DNA of 10,841 nucleotides from Bacillota bacterium (GCA_023393095.1 JAEWMT010000093.1:1-10841); one strand, 5' to 3'. Positions 1-7,268 are shown, counted from the stretch's first letter. The notes: generated by a model from the letters alone, not told the origin. Numbers and translations: made by a program.

Positions 1-1
1 C

Positions 2-265
2 TATTATAATATGGCAGAGAAAATCAAACCACATTGGCACCTGATTGAGACTGCTTATGAAGCCATACGGGAGCTTGGAGGCATTCCTTGCAGTGAACCG
101 GTGCGCGGGGGTACGGATGGTTCCCGTTTATCTTTTATGGGACTGCCTTGTCCCAATCTTGGTACCGGAAGCCATAATCATCACGGAAAGATGGAATATG
201 CCTGTATCCAGGCAATGGATCAGTGCGTTGAATCATTAATAAAGATTGCAGAAAAATATAAATAA
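2..265 (+). CDS. pepT: Peptidase T (tripeptide aminopeptidase), C-terminal part only
   Basis: This is the 3' end of a gene that begins before the window; the frame is open to base 2 and reads YYN before the first internal ATG at 11, so that ATG is not the start. The remaining ~87 residues match the C-terminus of M20-family peptidase T: RGGTDGS with the substrate-side arginine, FMGLPCPNL, and HHGKMEY, whose histidine corresponds to the last zinc ligand in known PepT structures. PepT is a cytoplasmic dinuclear-zinc exopeptidase that removes the N-terminal residue from tripeptides. The frame closes with TAA at 263-265. I see no hairpin terminator between it and ilvE, but ilvE has its own strong promoter. 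The other zinc ligands and the catalytic residues lie outside the window. A related M20 peptidase is possible but less likely. Confidence 0.9.
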   Translation, partial: YYNMAEKIKPHWHLIETAYEAIRELGGIPCSEPVRGGTDGSRLSFMGLPCPNLGTGSHNHHGKMEYACIQAMDQCVESLIKIAEKYK

Positions 266-289
266 AATAATAAAGATATGCTCGTATTA

Positions 290-319
290 TTGACATTATA
301 AGATGCAAAGAATTATAAT
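290..319 (+). promoter_or_regulatory. Sigma-A type promoter of ilvE
   Basis: TTGACA (290-295) and TATAAT (314-319) both match the consensus exactly and are 18 bp apart. The expected transcription start near 326 leaves a leader of about 70 nt before the ilvE ATG at 396, too short for a T-box. Such a promoter suggests high, largely constitutive expression. Confidence 0.75.
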
Positions 320-395
320 CGAACTAATCAATATAAGCATTACGGTAATATAACAAAAATATTTATCAGTAATAATACGAAAGGATGTAATAATA

Positions 396-1418
396 ATGGA
401 GAAGAAGAACGTTGATTGGGCAAATCTTGGTTTTGGTTATGTAAAAACTGACAAAAGATTTGTATCCAATTATAAGGATGGTAAATGGGATGAAGGAGCC
501 TTAACATCAGATGATACTGTTGTTATCAATGAATGTGCCGGTGTTCTGCAGTATGCCCAAACATGCTTTGAAGGTATGAAAGCATATACCACTGAGGATG
601 GCCATATTGTTACCTTCCGCCCAGACTTAAATGCAGAGCGTATGGAGGATTCTTGCAGAAGACTGGAAATGCCCGTTTTCCCAAAAGAGCGTTTCGTTGA
701 TGCTGTAATAAAAACCGTCGAAGCCAATTCAGAATGGGTACCTCCCTTTGGAAGCGGTGCTACTTTATACATTCGTCCTTATCTATTTGGATCAAGCTCG
801 GTTATTGGTGTTAAGCCCGCTGATGAATATCAGTTCCGTGTTTTCACGACTCCTGTTGGTCCATATTTTAAAGGAGGCTTCAAACCGTTAACTCTGTGCG
901 TAAGCGATTTTGACCGTGCAGCACCTAATGGTACCGGTCATATCAAGGCAGGTCTTAACTATGCAATGAGCCTTCATGCCATCGTTACAGCACATGAAGA
1001 AGGTTTTGACGAAAATGTATATCTGGATTCAGCAACCAGAACAAAAATTGAAGAGACTGGCGGAGCTAATTTCTTATTTATCACGAAGGATAATAAAATC
1101 ATCACTCCAAAATCCAATACCATTCTTCCTTCCATTACACGCCGATCTTTAATGACCGTTGCTAAGGATTATCTTGGTTTAGAAGTGGAAGAACGGCCAG
1201 TTCATATTGATGAATTAAAAGACTTTGCAGAATGCGGACTTTGCGGAACAGCTGCTGTAATCTCTCCAGTCGGAAAAATAGTAGACCACGGTAAAGAAAT
1301 CCGCTTCTCTAGCGGTTGTGAAATTGGTCCAATTACTAAGAAATTATATGATACCTTAACAGGAATTCAGATGGGACGTATCGAAGCTCCTAAGGGTTGG
1401 ATTAAGGTCATTAAATAA
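396..1418 (+). CDS. ilvE: Branched-chain-amino-acid aminotransferase
   Basis: This cytoplasmic PLP enzyme interconverts leucine, isoleucine or valine with their 2-oxo acids using 2-oxoglutarate/glutamate, the last step of branched-chain amino acid synthesis. The 340-residue length fits the type II (BCAT2/eukaryote-like) group of fold-IV aminotransferases. Visible motifs are CFEGMKAY (57-64), YIRPYLFG (125-132), GHIKAGLNYAMSL (181-193) with Lys184 as the probable Schiff-base lysine, the IEETGGANFLF segment (218-228) that packs on the cofactor, and CGLCGTAAVISPVG (280-293) near the C-terminus. The start is supported by AAGGATG at 381-387, nine bases before the ATG. The gene is monocistronic: its own consensus promoter precedes it and an intrinsic terminator follows. 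A CXXC pair (Cys280, Cys283) sits just before the GTAA loop; human BCATs have a redox CXXC just after the equivalent loop, so any redox role here is only a guess. Confidence 0.95.
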   Translation: MEKKNVDWANLGFGYVKTDKRFVSNYKDGKWDEGALTSDDTVVINECAGVLQYAQTCFEGMKAYTTEDGHIVTFRPDLNAERMEDSCRRLEMPVFPKERFVDAVIKTVEANSEWVPPFGSGATLYIRPYLFGSSSVIGVKPADEYQFRVFTTPVGPYFKGGFKPLTLCVSDFDRAAPNGTGHIKAGLNYAMSLHAIVTAHEEGFDENVYLDSATRTKIEETGGANFLFITKDNKIITPKSNTILPSITRRSLMTVAKDYLGLEVEERPVHIDELKDFAECGLCGTAAVISPVGKIVDHGKEIRFSSGCEIGPITKKLYDTLTGIQMGRIEAPKGWIKVIK

Positions 1419-1445
1419 ATTCTACATAAGAAATATGAAACAGTG

Positions 1446-1480
1446 GGCGGTCTGATTAGCAGACCGCCTTACCTTTTTTT
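1446..1480 (+). terminator. Rho-independent terminator of ilvE
   Basis: A perfect 9-bp GC-rich stem (GGCGGTCTG 1446-1454, CAGACCGCC 1460-1468) with a 5-nt ATTAG loop is followed by TTACC and seven T (1474-1480). It lies 28 bp after the ilvE stop. Confidence 0.92.
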
Positions 1481-1653
1481 ATACTTTAATAATTAATAAA
1501 ATTGAACTACTATCAACAATCTTTCTCTCATTATGGATTTAAACTAAAAATAATACAATTGCAATTCATTGGTTTATCAATTACCCACTGTGTTTAAGAG
1601 ATAATTCATATATTTTCTAATCTATCATATTCTTATAAAGAGATTTATGTAAA

Positions 1654-2391
1654 GTGTATTCATTCATGAAAAGAAAATATGTTAATATTATATTTTTATT
1701 TTTATTCCTGTTCTTATGTATCCTATTTTCAAAAAAAGGAATCGTTATTATAAAGCAATTGCTAAACAACGAACCTAATAAAATAACAGTGGTTCTTGAT
1801 GCAGGTCATGGAGGCTTTGATCCAGGTAAAATTGGGATTAATAAAGCATTAGAAAAAGATATCAATCTAAGTTTTGTTTATAAATTAAAGAAACTATTGG
1901 AGCAGAATGATATCAATGTTATACTGACAAGAAAAGATAAAAATGGATTATATAAGGATTCAGATAAAGATAAAAAGCGTGTTGATATGAAAAAGAGAAT
2001 TTCCATCATCAACTCAAGTGATGCATTTATTACTGTAAGTATTCATCAAAACAGCTTCCAGCAAGAGTCCTCCTGGGGAGCGCAGGTATTTTATTATACA
2101 AAATCCATAGATGGAAAAATGCTCGCTGAGACATTACAGGAAACAATTAAAAATTCCATGAGTGATGGTAATCATCGATTAGCAAAGGCAAACAGCAGTT
2201 ACTTTTTGTTCCTAAAATCTAATTGTCCGACCGTCATTGTTGAATGTGGATTTTTAACAAACAGAAGAGAAGCCGATCTATTATGTACTGATTCCTATCA
2301 GGATAAAATGGCTTGGGCTATTCATTTAGGAATTATGAAATACATAAATAAATATCGTAAAACAAATAGTACACCGTTAGCAAATCAATAG
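1654..2391 (+). CDS. cwlD: N-acetylmuramoyl-L-alanine amidase, CwlD-like, membrane-anchored
   Basis: This is an Amidase_3 family zinc hydrolase that cleaves the amide between MurNAc and L-alanine in peptidoglycan. In Bacillus and Clostridium, CwlD acts with PdaA to make the muramic-delta-lactam of spore cortex. The ~245-residue length, single N-terminal hydrophobic anchor (about residues 11-25, lysine-flanked) and lone catalytic domain fit CwlD rather than the larger autolysins. Zinc and catalytic residues are present: His52 (DAGHGG), Glu67 (LEKDINL), His131 (SIHQNS) and Glu197 (VECGFLTN). WGAQVFYYT (141-149) is also typical. The start is uncertain: GTG at 1654 has AAAGAG at 1637-1642, while the ATG at 1666 (residue 5) has only weak upstream purines; both keep the anchor. 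The gene converges on yeiH with a 54-bp gap and no visible terminator. Assignment to cwlD rather than another Amidase_3 protein is by length and layout. Confidence 0.82.
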   Translation: MYSFMKRKYVNIIFLFLFLFLCILFSKKGIVIIKQLLNNEPNKITVVLDAGHGGFDPGKIGINKALEKDINLSFVYKLKKLLEQNDINVILTRKDKNGLYKDSDKDKKRVDMKKRISIINSSDAFITVSIHQNSFQQESSWGAQVFYYTKSIDGKMLAETLQETIKNSMSDGNHRLAKANSSYFLFLKSNCPTVIVECGFLTNRREADLLCTDSYQDKMAWAIHLGIMKYINKYRKTNSTPLANQ

Positions 2392-2445
2392 GATTTTCAT
2401 TAGAGTATACAAACAAAAGAATAGCCGTCCATATTGACACTTACT

Positions 2446-3438
2446 TTAAAAAATACCAATAAAGCTTTGTACTATGAGTGATACACCTGTAACAACCGCC
2501 CAGCAAGATAAGCCAAGTATGATAGGTCTGATACCGTTTGCAATTAACTTTTTTAAATTGGTGTTCAAACCGATTGCCGCCATAGCGATAATAATGCCAA
2601 ATTTTCCTGCATTATTTAATAATTCAGTAATTAATGCAGGAAGGATTCCTACAGTATTAATAATTGATGTTAATAAAAACCCAATAACAAACCATGGAAA
2701 GATACTGCTGAATTTATAATTAGACCTATTATTCTGTACATTATCTTTCTTAATACGATAGAATGCCAGAAAAAGTGTAATAGGAATAATCATTAAGGTT
2801 CTTGTTAACTTAACAATAGTAGCATAATCACCAGCAGCGTTACTAAAGGTGTAACCGGCAGCAACAACCGATGAGGTATCATTAATTGCAGTACCGGCCC
2901 ACATACCAAAACCCATATCACTTAATCCCAGATACCTTCCCAATGCCGGGAAAATAAAGACTGCTATGATATTAAATAAAAAGATAGTTGAAATTGAGTA
3001 TGCAATATCCTGATCATCTGCTTCAATAATAGGTGCAGTTGCCGCAATAGCCGAACCGCCGCATATTGAGGTACCCACTCCAATTAATATTCTAGTATTT
3101 CCTTTCAGCTTTAAAATCTTTCCTATAAAATATGCCGTTAATAACGACGCAGATATAGTACATATCATGACAAGAATAGATTGTCTACCCACCTCTAGGA
3201 CGGCTTTCATATCTAAGCCAAAACCTATCAGAATAATAGAATACTGAAGGATTTTTTTGGAAGTTAAACGAATTCCTGCTTCTAATACAGTTGGTGTTTT
3301 GAAAAGAGAAACTATCATTCCAATTAAAATTGCAAATACTGCTCCTCCGATTATTTTAAACTCCTGTCCTAAAAAATACGATGGAACGGCTATGATCACC
3401 GATACCAAAATACCTATAAAAAATTTATAATTTTTCAT
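2446..3438 (-). CDS. YeiH-family putative sulfate/sulfite exporter (COG2855), integral membrane protein
   Basis: This 330-residue, strongly hydrophobic protein has about ten predicted membrane segments across its length. Conserved family blocks are GVGTSICGGSAIAATAP (120-136), STIFLFNIIAVFIFPALG (150-167), WAGTAINDTSSVVAAG (180-195) and KLTRTLMIIP (210-219). The family (UPF0324/YeiH) is annotated as putative sulfate exporter; in enterobacteria the divergent LysR regulator YeiE has been linked to sulfite. Transport direction and substrate here are inference. The start ATG at 3438 is preceded by AAAGAGG about 6-7 bases upstream on this strand. A LysR gene is transcribed divergently 125 bp away, and the shared gap holds candidate operator half-sites, so the two very likely form a regulator-transporter pair. 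The gene is full length with no truncation. Confidence 0.88.
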   Translation of the reverse strand: MKNYKFFIGILVSVIIAVPSYFLGQEFKIIGGAVFAILIGMIVSLFKTPTVLEAGIRLTSKKILQYSIILIGFGLDMKAVLEVGRQSILVMICTISASLLTAYFIGKILKLKGNTRILIGVGTSICGGSAIAATAPIIEADDQDIAYSISTIFLFNIIAVFIFPALGRYLGLSDMGFGMWAGTAINDTSSVVAAGYTFSNAAGDYATIVKLTRTLMIIPITLFLAFYRIKKDNVQNNRSNYKFSSIFPWFVIGFLLTSIINTVGILPALITELLNNAGKFGIIIAMAAIGLNTNLKKLIANGIRPIILGLSCWAVVTGVSLIVQSFIGIF

Positions 3439-3485
3439 GCAAGCCTCTTTTCCGGATTAGTTGATCCTTTTCTTAAGTTATACTT

Positions 3486-3540
3486 GATTTTATCAGCAAC
3501 TAATTATAAAATCCAATTATATATCATTATGATTCTATAA
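3486..3540. promoter_or_regulatory. Candidate LysR operator: three related half-sites
   Basis: The divergent gap contains GATTTTAT (3486-3493), its exact reverse complement ATAAAATC (3506-3513), and GATTCTAT (3531-3538), giving a perfect 8-bp inverted repeat with a 12-bp spacer and a second, imperfect dyad with TTATAAAATC (3504-3513) against GATTCTATAA (3531-3540). A small perfect palindrome, ATCAT-T-ATGAT (3523-3533), sits inside the second dyad. Several spaced dyads between a LysR gene and its divergent target are the usual layout for that family. The region is AT-rich, so some symmetry may be chance. Confidence 0.5.
3487..3516 (-). promoter_or_regulatory. Possible promoter of the yeiH-family gene
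   Basis: Read on the minus strand, TTGGAT (3516-3511) and TAAAAT (3492-3487) are separated by 18 bp. The -10 lies inside the first operator half-site and the -35 overlaps the second, so a bound regulator would directly affect this promoter. The match to consensus is moderate. Confidence 0.33.
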
Positions 3541-3563
3541 ATTTATTTTATAAAGGAGAGTAT

Positions 3564-4448
3564 ATGCTTGATTTAAGAATTGATACGTTTCTAAACCTAT
3601 GTGAAACAAGAAGCTATACAAAAACTGCAGAACAGCTAAACATTACTCAGCCAACCGTAACACAGCATATTCAATACCTTGAAAACAAATATAAAACCCG
3701 TCTGGTTTCCTATTCCGGAAGAACACTTAAAATTACAGATAAGGGGGAACAATTAAAAAGAATGGCTCTTGCCATGAGAGCGAACAATAAAAAAATAGAA
3801 CAGTATATGCTAAGTAGTGATAACAGATATAAAGATATTAATTTCGGATGTACACTCACCATAGGAGAGTATGTTATGCCCGATAAAATTAATTCTTATT
3901 TAAATCTTAATCCGGATACAAATATAACCATGCTTGTTGATAATACCAAGCAACTTTTGCAAGAATTGGATTCAGGCAAGATAGATTTTGCAATAATTGA
4001 AGGATATTTTGAAAGAGAAAAGTATGGCTTTCATTTAATGAAAAAAGCAAATTATATTGGAGTATGTTCCAGTGATCATCCATTTGTAGATAGAGCAATC
4101 TCATTTGAGGATTTAATAACGCAAAGACTGATATTAAGGGAAGAGGGCTCCGGAACCAGAGATGTTTTTGAAACAATTTTACATGAAAAAAATCTTAATA
4201 TTAATAATTTTCTACATCGAATGGAAATTGGCAATTTTAACGCGATCAAAGAATTGGTTAAAAAGAATCTTGGTATCACCTTTGTTTATCAGGAAGTAGT
4301 TGAAAAAGAGTTAAAGGAAGGCAGCTTAAAAATAATCCATTTAGATAATTTTAATATCTTCAGAGAATTTAATCTAGTATATCTTAAGGACGATATTTTT
4401 CTTGATAATTATAAGGAGTTTTGGAATTATATCGGATGTGAATATTGA
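3564..4448 (+). CDS. LysR-type transcriptional regulator, divergent from yeiH-family gene
   Basis: This 294-residue protein has standard LysR length. The N-terminal winged helix-turn-helix spans about residues 4-63: FLNLCETRSYTKTAEQLNI followed by the recognition helix region TQPTVTQHIQYLE, then a wing ending SGRTLKITDKGEQL. A linker helix follows, and residues ~90-290 form the periplasmic-binding-protein-like effector domain, including LREEGSGTRDVFE (191-203), a stretch typical of the CysB/CbbR/YeiE-like branch. The ATG at 3564 is set by AAAGGAGAG at 3552-3560. The divergent YeiH-family gene is its most likely target, and autoregulation is plausible because candidate half-sites lie directly upstream. 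The effector cannot be read from sequence; a sulfur oxyanion is suggested only by the transporter family. Confidence 0.92.
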   Translation: MLDLRIDTFLNLCETRSYTKTAEQLNITQPTVTQHIQYLENKYKTRLVSYSGRTLKITDKGEQLKRMALAMRANNKKIEQYMLSSDNRYKDINFGCTLTIGEYVMPDKINSYLNLNPDTNITMLVDNTKQLLQELDSGKIDFAIIEGYFEREKYGFHLMKKANYIGVCSSDHPFVDRAISFEDLITQRLILREEGSGTRDVFETILHEKNLNINNFLHRMEIGNFNAIKELVKKNLGITFVYQEVVEKELKEGSLKIIHLDNFNIFREFNLVYLKDDIFLDNYKEFWNYIGCEY

Positions 4449-4502
4449 TTTCATAAGGATATTTACTGTTTCATATTTGTTTGATATCAATTTTAAAATT
4501 TA

Positions 4503-4940
4503 TTAATAATAATCAAAAGGAAATTCATCATTATAAAATCCCTCTAATTCCTGCTGAAAACTATTATTTGAAGAAGCTTCCTCTGTTCTGGTTATCTCAG
4601 CATCTTGCGGTGAAATATTATCTGAAGAAGCTTCCTCCGATTTAGTTTTCTCAGCTTCTTGCGGTGAATTATTATTTGAAAAAGCTTCCTCTGTTTTAGT
4701 TTTCTCAGCTTCTTGCTGTGTATTATTATTTGAAGAAGCTCCCTCCATTTTGGCTTTCTTAGCTTCTTGCTGTGAACTTATATTTTGCAATTGGGCTGCA
4801 AATGTTAACATCAGACTTCCAACTGCCACAATAAAATTTCCCAACACATTTATTTCATCGGCAGATCTTCCTTCTGATAATGAGAGTGCAAATGTATTGG
4901 CTAAAATCAGTAATTCTTCAGGACTTATGTTATCGATCAT
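4503..4940 (-). CDS. Acidic repeat protein of unknown function
   Basis: I cannot assign a function to this 145-residue protein. Residues 1-55 form a compact non-repetitive module (ISPEELLILANTFALSLSEG, then SADEINVLGNF) ending in a hydrophobic segment, VLGNFIVAVGSLMLTFAAQL (32-51), that could be a membrane helix or a buried amphipathic helix. Residues 57-128 are four tandem 18-residue repeats with consensus QQEAEKTKTEEASSNNNS, followed by a partial fifth copy and an acidic aromatic tail ending DEFPFDYY. The repeats are rich in Glu, Lys, Ser and Asn and probably unstructured or helical-extended. No signal peptide or lipobox is visible. The start ATG at 4940 has AAAGGG about 12 bases upstream, slightly far. 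A TATAAT (minus strand, 4975-4970) could be its -10 but no good -35 accompanies it. It lies downstream of cfa on the same strand with a 128-bp gap, so co-transcription is possible but unproven. Confidence 0.7.
   Translation of the reverse strand: MIDNISPEELLILANTFALSLSEGRSADEINVLGNFIVAVGSLMLTFAAQLQNISSQQEAKKAKMEGASSNNNTQQEAEKTKTEEAFSNNNSPQEAEKTKSEEASSDNISPQDAEITRTEEASSNNSFQQELEGFYNDEFPFDYY
4557..4772 (-). repeat. Four tandem 54-bp coding repeats
   Basis: Units lie at 4719-4772, 4665-4718, 4611-4664 and 4557-4610 in coding order. Each encodes 18 residues of the pattern (Q/P)Q(E/D)AEKT(K/R)TEEASSNN; the middle two units are most alike, with only a handful of base differences. The unit length is a multiple of three, so gain or loss of a copy keeps the reading frame. 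Confidence 0.88.
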
Positions 4941-5068
4941 ATCGTTATTACGCCCTTTATAAATAATTAATTATAGTAAAGTGTATGCTCTTAATTTGAA
5001 TATCGTGAATAAAATATATACCTACAGAGTTATTAATACAAATCGGCTGGGATTAGATTAGGCATCGC

Positions 5069-6274
5069 TTATTCATATAAATAATCTCTTGTCCAAGGAA
5101 CTTCATTCGCCAATCCTTTGGAAAATACGAATTGATGAATATCAATGTTGCCTGCGTTAAAAGAAGCGGCACAGGCATTAAGATAAAGCCGCCACATCCT
5201 AATAAATGTTTCATCTTTTATTTTACTGATTTCTAAAATCGAATTTTCGAAATTCTCAGCCCAATTTTCGAGTGTTCTTCCATAGTGTCTTCGTAAGCTT
5301 TCAACATCGACTAGATGAAAGGACTCATCAGAAATATTACAGATAAGTTCAGAAACGGAAGGAACATATCCACCGGGGAAGATATATTTATCAATCCATC
5401 GATTCGTTCCACCTTTTAGGCTTGTTATGCAATGTAAAAGTGAAATACCTCCATTACTTAATAACGTATTGATTACTTTAAAATACTCTTGAAGGAAATC
5501 CTTTCCCACATGCTCGATCATACCTACACTTACAATACGATCAAATGTCCTGTTTTTGATCTGCCGATAATCCATAAGTTGAACCTCAACAAGATCTTCC
5601 AGACCTTCTTCATTTATTTTAATCTTTGCTTTCTCCAATTGTTCCGTACTTAAGGTAACTCCTAAAGCATTAACTTTATATTGCTTTGCTGCTGAGATGA
5701 TTAATTCTCCCCAACCACAGCCGATATCCAGTAAGGTATTTCCTTCCTTAAGATTTAGTTTCTGAAGAATATAATTGACTTTATTTTGCTGTGCCTGTTC
5801 CAGCGTATCCTCCTGGGTTTTAAAATAACCGCAGGAATAGGTCATAGATTTATCCAGCCATAATTGATAAAAATCATTTCCAATATCATAATGATAACTG
5901 GCATTATCCTTACTTTTTTTAATTGAATTACTAATTGGCTTTACGAGCTTGCTAAATTTACCTTTATACTTTAAGAAACTCTTAGGATTGTAATAGAATG
6001 CTTCAATCATATTTTTGATACTACCTTCTACCTCAATCTGTTTATTCATATAAGCTTCTCCTAAGGCAACAGATGGATCGCTGATTATATTTGATATCGG
6101 TAAAGGTTCATTAAAAATGATATGAAAATTACTGTTACCATTACCAATGGCAATTTCTTCTCCATCCCAAAATTTGATTGAATAATTCTCCGCATTAAAG
6201 TTTTCAAAAAGTTTTTTATAGAAGGTTTTATCTATAAAAGTTGTATTAAACGTTTTTTCATTCTTTGTTAACAT
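5069..6274 (-). CDS. cfa: Cyclopropane-fatty-acyl-phospholipid synthase
   Basis: This SAM-dependent enzyme adds a methylene bridge across cis double bonds of fatty acyl chains in membrane phospholipids, at the inner membrane face. The 401-residue length is close to the E. coli enzyme. Residues 1-110 are the N-terminal lipid-binding domain (FNEPLPISNIISDPSVALGEAYM). The catalytic domain shows HYDIGNDFYQLWLD (128-141), MTYSCGYF (144-151), the SAM-binding LLDIGCGWGE (181-190), GMIEHVG (251-257), LLHC (279-282), RRHYGRTLENW (328-338) and YLNACAASF (364-372). By comparison with E. coli, Cys148, Glu254, His281 and Tyr331 would hold the catalytic bicarbonate and Cys368 is the conserved essential-region cysteine. 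The start at 6274 is set by GGGGTGA about 7-8 bases upstream on this strand. All expected motifs are present, so the enzyme is probably active. It may be induced by stress or stationary phase, but nothing here proves that. Confidence 0.95.
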   Translation of the reverse strand: MLTKNEKTFNTTFIDKTFYKKLFENFNAENYSIKFWDGEEIAIGNGNSNFHIIFNEPLPISNIISDPSVALGEAYMNKQIEVEGSIKNMIEAFYYNPKSFLKYKGKFSKLVKPISNSIKKSKDNASYHYDIGNDFYQLWLDKSMTYSCGYFKTQEDTLEQAQQNKVNYILQKLNLKEGNTLLDIGCGWGELIISAAKQYKVNALGVTLSTEQLEKAKIKINEEGLEDLVEVQLMDYRQIKNRTFDRIVSVGMIEHVGKDFLQEYFKVINTLLSNGGISLLHCITSLKGGTNRWIDKYIFPGGYVPSVSELICNISDESFHLVDVESLRRHYGRTLENWAENFENSILEISKIKDETFIRMWRLYLNACAASFNAGNIDIHQFVFSKGLANEVPWTRDYLYE

Positions 6275-6378
6275 GTCAAGTCACCCCGTATAATTGTTAA
6301 AATTATTATTTTAATTAAAACTTATATATATCCTTCCCAATTTATATATTAATATCCAAGTTATGGAGCTAATAGTGA

Positions 6379-6409
6379 ATTAAAGGGATCCTGATTATAT
6401 TTCTGTCAA
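6379..6409 (-). promoter_or_regulatory. Possible cfa promoter
   Basis: On the minus strand a perfect TTGACA (6409-6404) is followed after 19 bp by TTTAAT (6384-6379). Spacing is one or two bases long. A TATAAT also occurs at 6399-6394 but lacks a good -35 partner. The leader to cfa would be about 100 nt. Confidence 0.35.
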
Positions 6410-6463
6410 ATTGATAGAATAAATATTTTTAAACTTTATTAAGTTTTATAAATGTACATAGTA

Positions 6464-6512
6464 AAAGCCAAGAAAGACTATTGATTGTGACACCATTGTC
6501 TTTTTTTGCTTT
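6464..6512 (-). terminator. Long imperfect hairpin, probable terminator of the DUF4362-like gene
   Basis: Arms 6464-6478 and 6498-6512 are 15 nt each and pair with one mismatch and, in the plus-strand RNA, one G-U wobble, around a 19-nt loop. The structure starts two bases after the stop codon of the minus-strand gene at 6515. On the minus strand the 3' arm is U-rich and runs into GGCTTTT, which suits an intrinsic terminator; the plus strand has seven T in its 3' arm, so it might also stop transcription from the other side. Confidence 0.5.
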
Positions 6513-6514
6513 AA

Positions 6515-6952
6515 TTAATATAATCTTTTAACATATATAAATACATTATCGTTATATATTACAAAATCAATATTATCAGATGTAATCACATGATAACCTG
6601 TAACGATTAAATTGTTAAAATTAGTTGTTTCCGTATATAATTTCTTAATTTTATAGGAATGAATATCGCCATAAATTTGACTAAATCTTGTGCTATCTGT
6701 AATGTATATTATATTGCTTCCATCGTATTTCAAAATACTGGTAGCCGCCGGGCCATCTATTCCAAAGATAGTAATAAATACACAATCGGGGATTCCATTA
6801 TTGACATTTTGTATAAATAGGTTAAGTCTGCCAGTATTAATAGACTTAGCTGTAGGGGTATTAAGTATATCATTATTTATGTATGCCATCTCAACAGTAT
6901 AATTGTAGGGCACTGATAATAGCATTTTTACGGGTTCGTTGCAATCTATCAT
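6515..6952 (-). CDS. DUF4362-like small protein, lacking signal peptide
   Basis: This 145-residue protein resembles the DUF4362 pattern: RLNLFIQNVNNGIPDCVFI (42-60), a Gly-Pro turn (IDGPAAT 65-71), LKYDGSNIIYITDSTRF (74-90), then YGDIHSYKIKKLY (94-106). DUF4362 proteins are usually small secreted or lipid-anchored proteins of Firmicutes with no known role. Here no signal peptide or lipobox cysteine precedes the domain, and an in-frame TAA lies immediately upstream of the ATG, so the N-terminus may be lost. The start is poorly supported: only GAAAG purines lie upstream. Beyond the domain, the last ~25 residues (NIDFVIYNDNVFIYVKRLY) form beta-strand-like sequence. The gene stands alone on the minus strand, 240 bp upstream of cfa, with a hairpin between. 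Family assignment is by eye; an intact cytosolic protein or a decaying gene are both possible. Confidence 0.6.
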   Translation of the reverse strand: MIDCNEPVKMLLSVPYNYTVEMAYINNDILNTPTAKSINTGRLNLFIQNVNNGIPDCVFITIFGIDGPAATSILKYDGSNIIYITDSTRFSQIYGDIHSYKIKKLYTETTNFNNLIVTGYHVITSDNIDFVIYNDNVFIYVKRLY

Positions 6953-7097
6953 TTAAATAGCTTTCTTTTTCTTCTATACTATTCATCATGAATTAAAATA
7001 GTGAGTAGTCATTTATATTCTACTTGAAATTCCATTATTGCATATTGTAATATCTCATATATAATTACCGAGATATATAAAAACTTTAAAATTGTTT

Positions 7098-7111
7098 AGA
7101 AAACGTTTATA
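7098..7111. promoter_or_regulatory. Weak cre-like (CcpA) site
   Basis: AGAAAACGTTTATA matches 12 of 14 positions of an idealised TGAAAACGTTTACA operator and contains the palindromic core AAACGTTT. It is far from any intact promoter, 146 bp upstream of the DUF4362-like start and 277 bp before the gene remnant, so it may be chance in AT-rich DNA. Confidence 0.22.
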
Positions 7112-7268
7112 ATTCATCTTCTTATTATTTATTAATTTATATTACAATTAGATTAGGATTTAATGGCACGTAATGAGGCAATGATTTAAAAAGGGGTATC
7201 CATAAAGTATGCAACTGATGAATATCTCTTTCTAACGTATATGTTGGCTTTTCCAACCGCACTCGGTG

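Noticed and set aside
470..772. 100-codon minus-strand frame inside ilvE
   Set aside because: Antisense shadow of the aminotransferase with no recognisable domain.
3907..4279. Two overlapping minus-strand frames inside the LysR gene
   Set aside because: Shadow frames of a well-supported regulator; no start signals or domains.
4557..4772. CRISPR array as explanation of the regular repeats
   Set aside because: Repeats are contiguous 54-bp units without unique spacers and are in-frame coding sequence.
4750..4962. 70-codon plus-strand frame opposite the repeat protein
   Set aside because: Antisense of the N-terminal module; composition is that of a shadow frame and the minus-strand protein has a clear repeat structure.
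6300..6460. Possible small gene or RNA upstream of cfa
   Set aside because: Only very AT-rich DNA with a candidate promoter; no open frame with a ribosome site and no stable structure.
7211..7260. CTGATGA at 7214-7220, the hammerhead-ribozyme core heptamer
   Set aside because: No following stem II plus GAAA segment and no matching cleavage-side stem; a chance heptamer.
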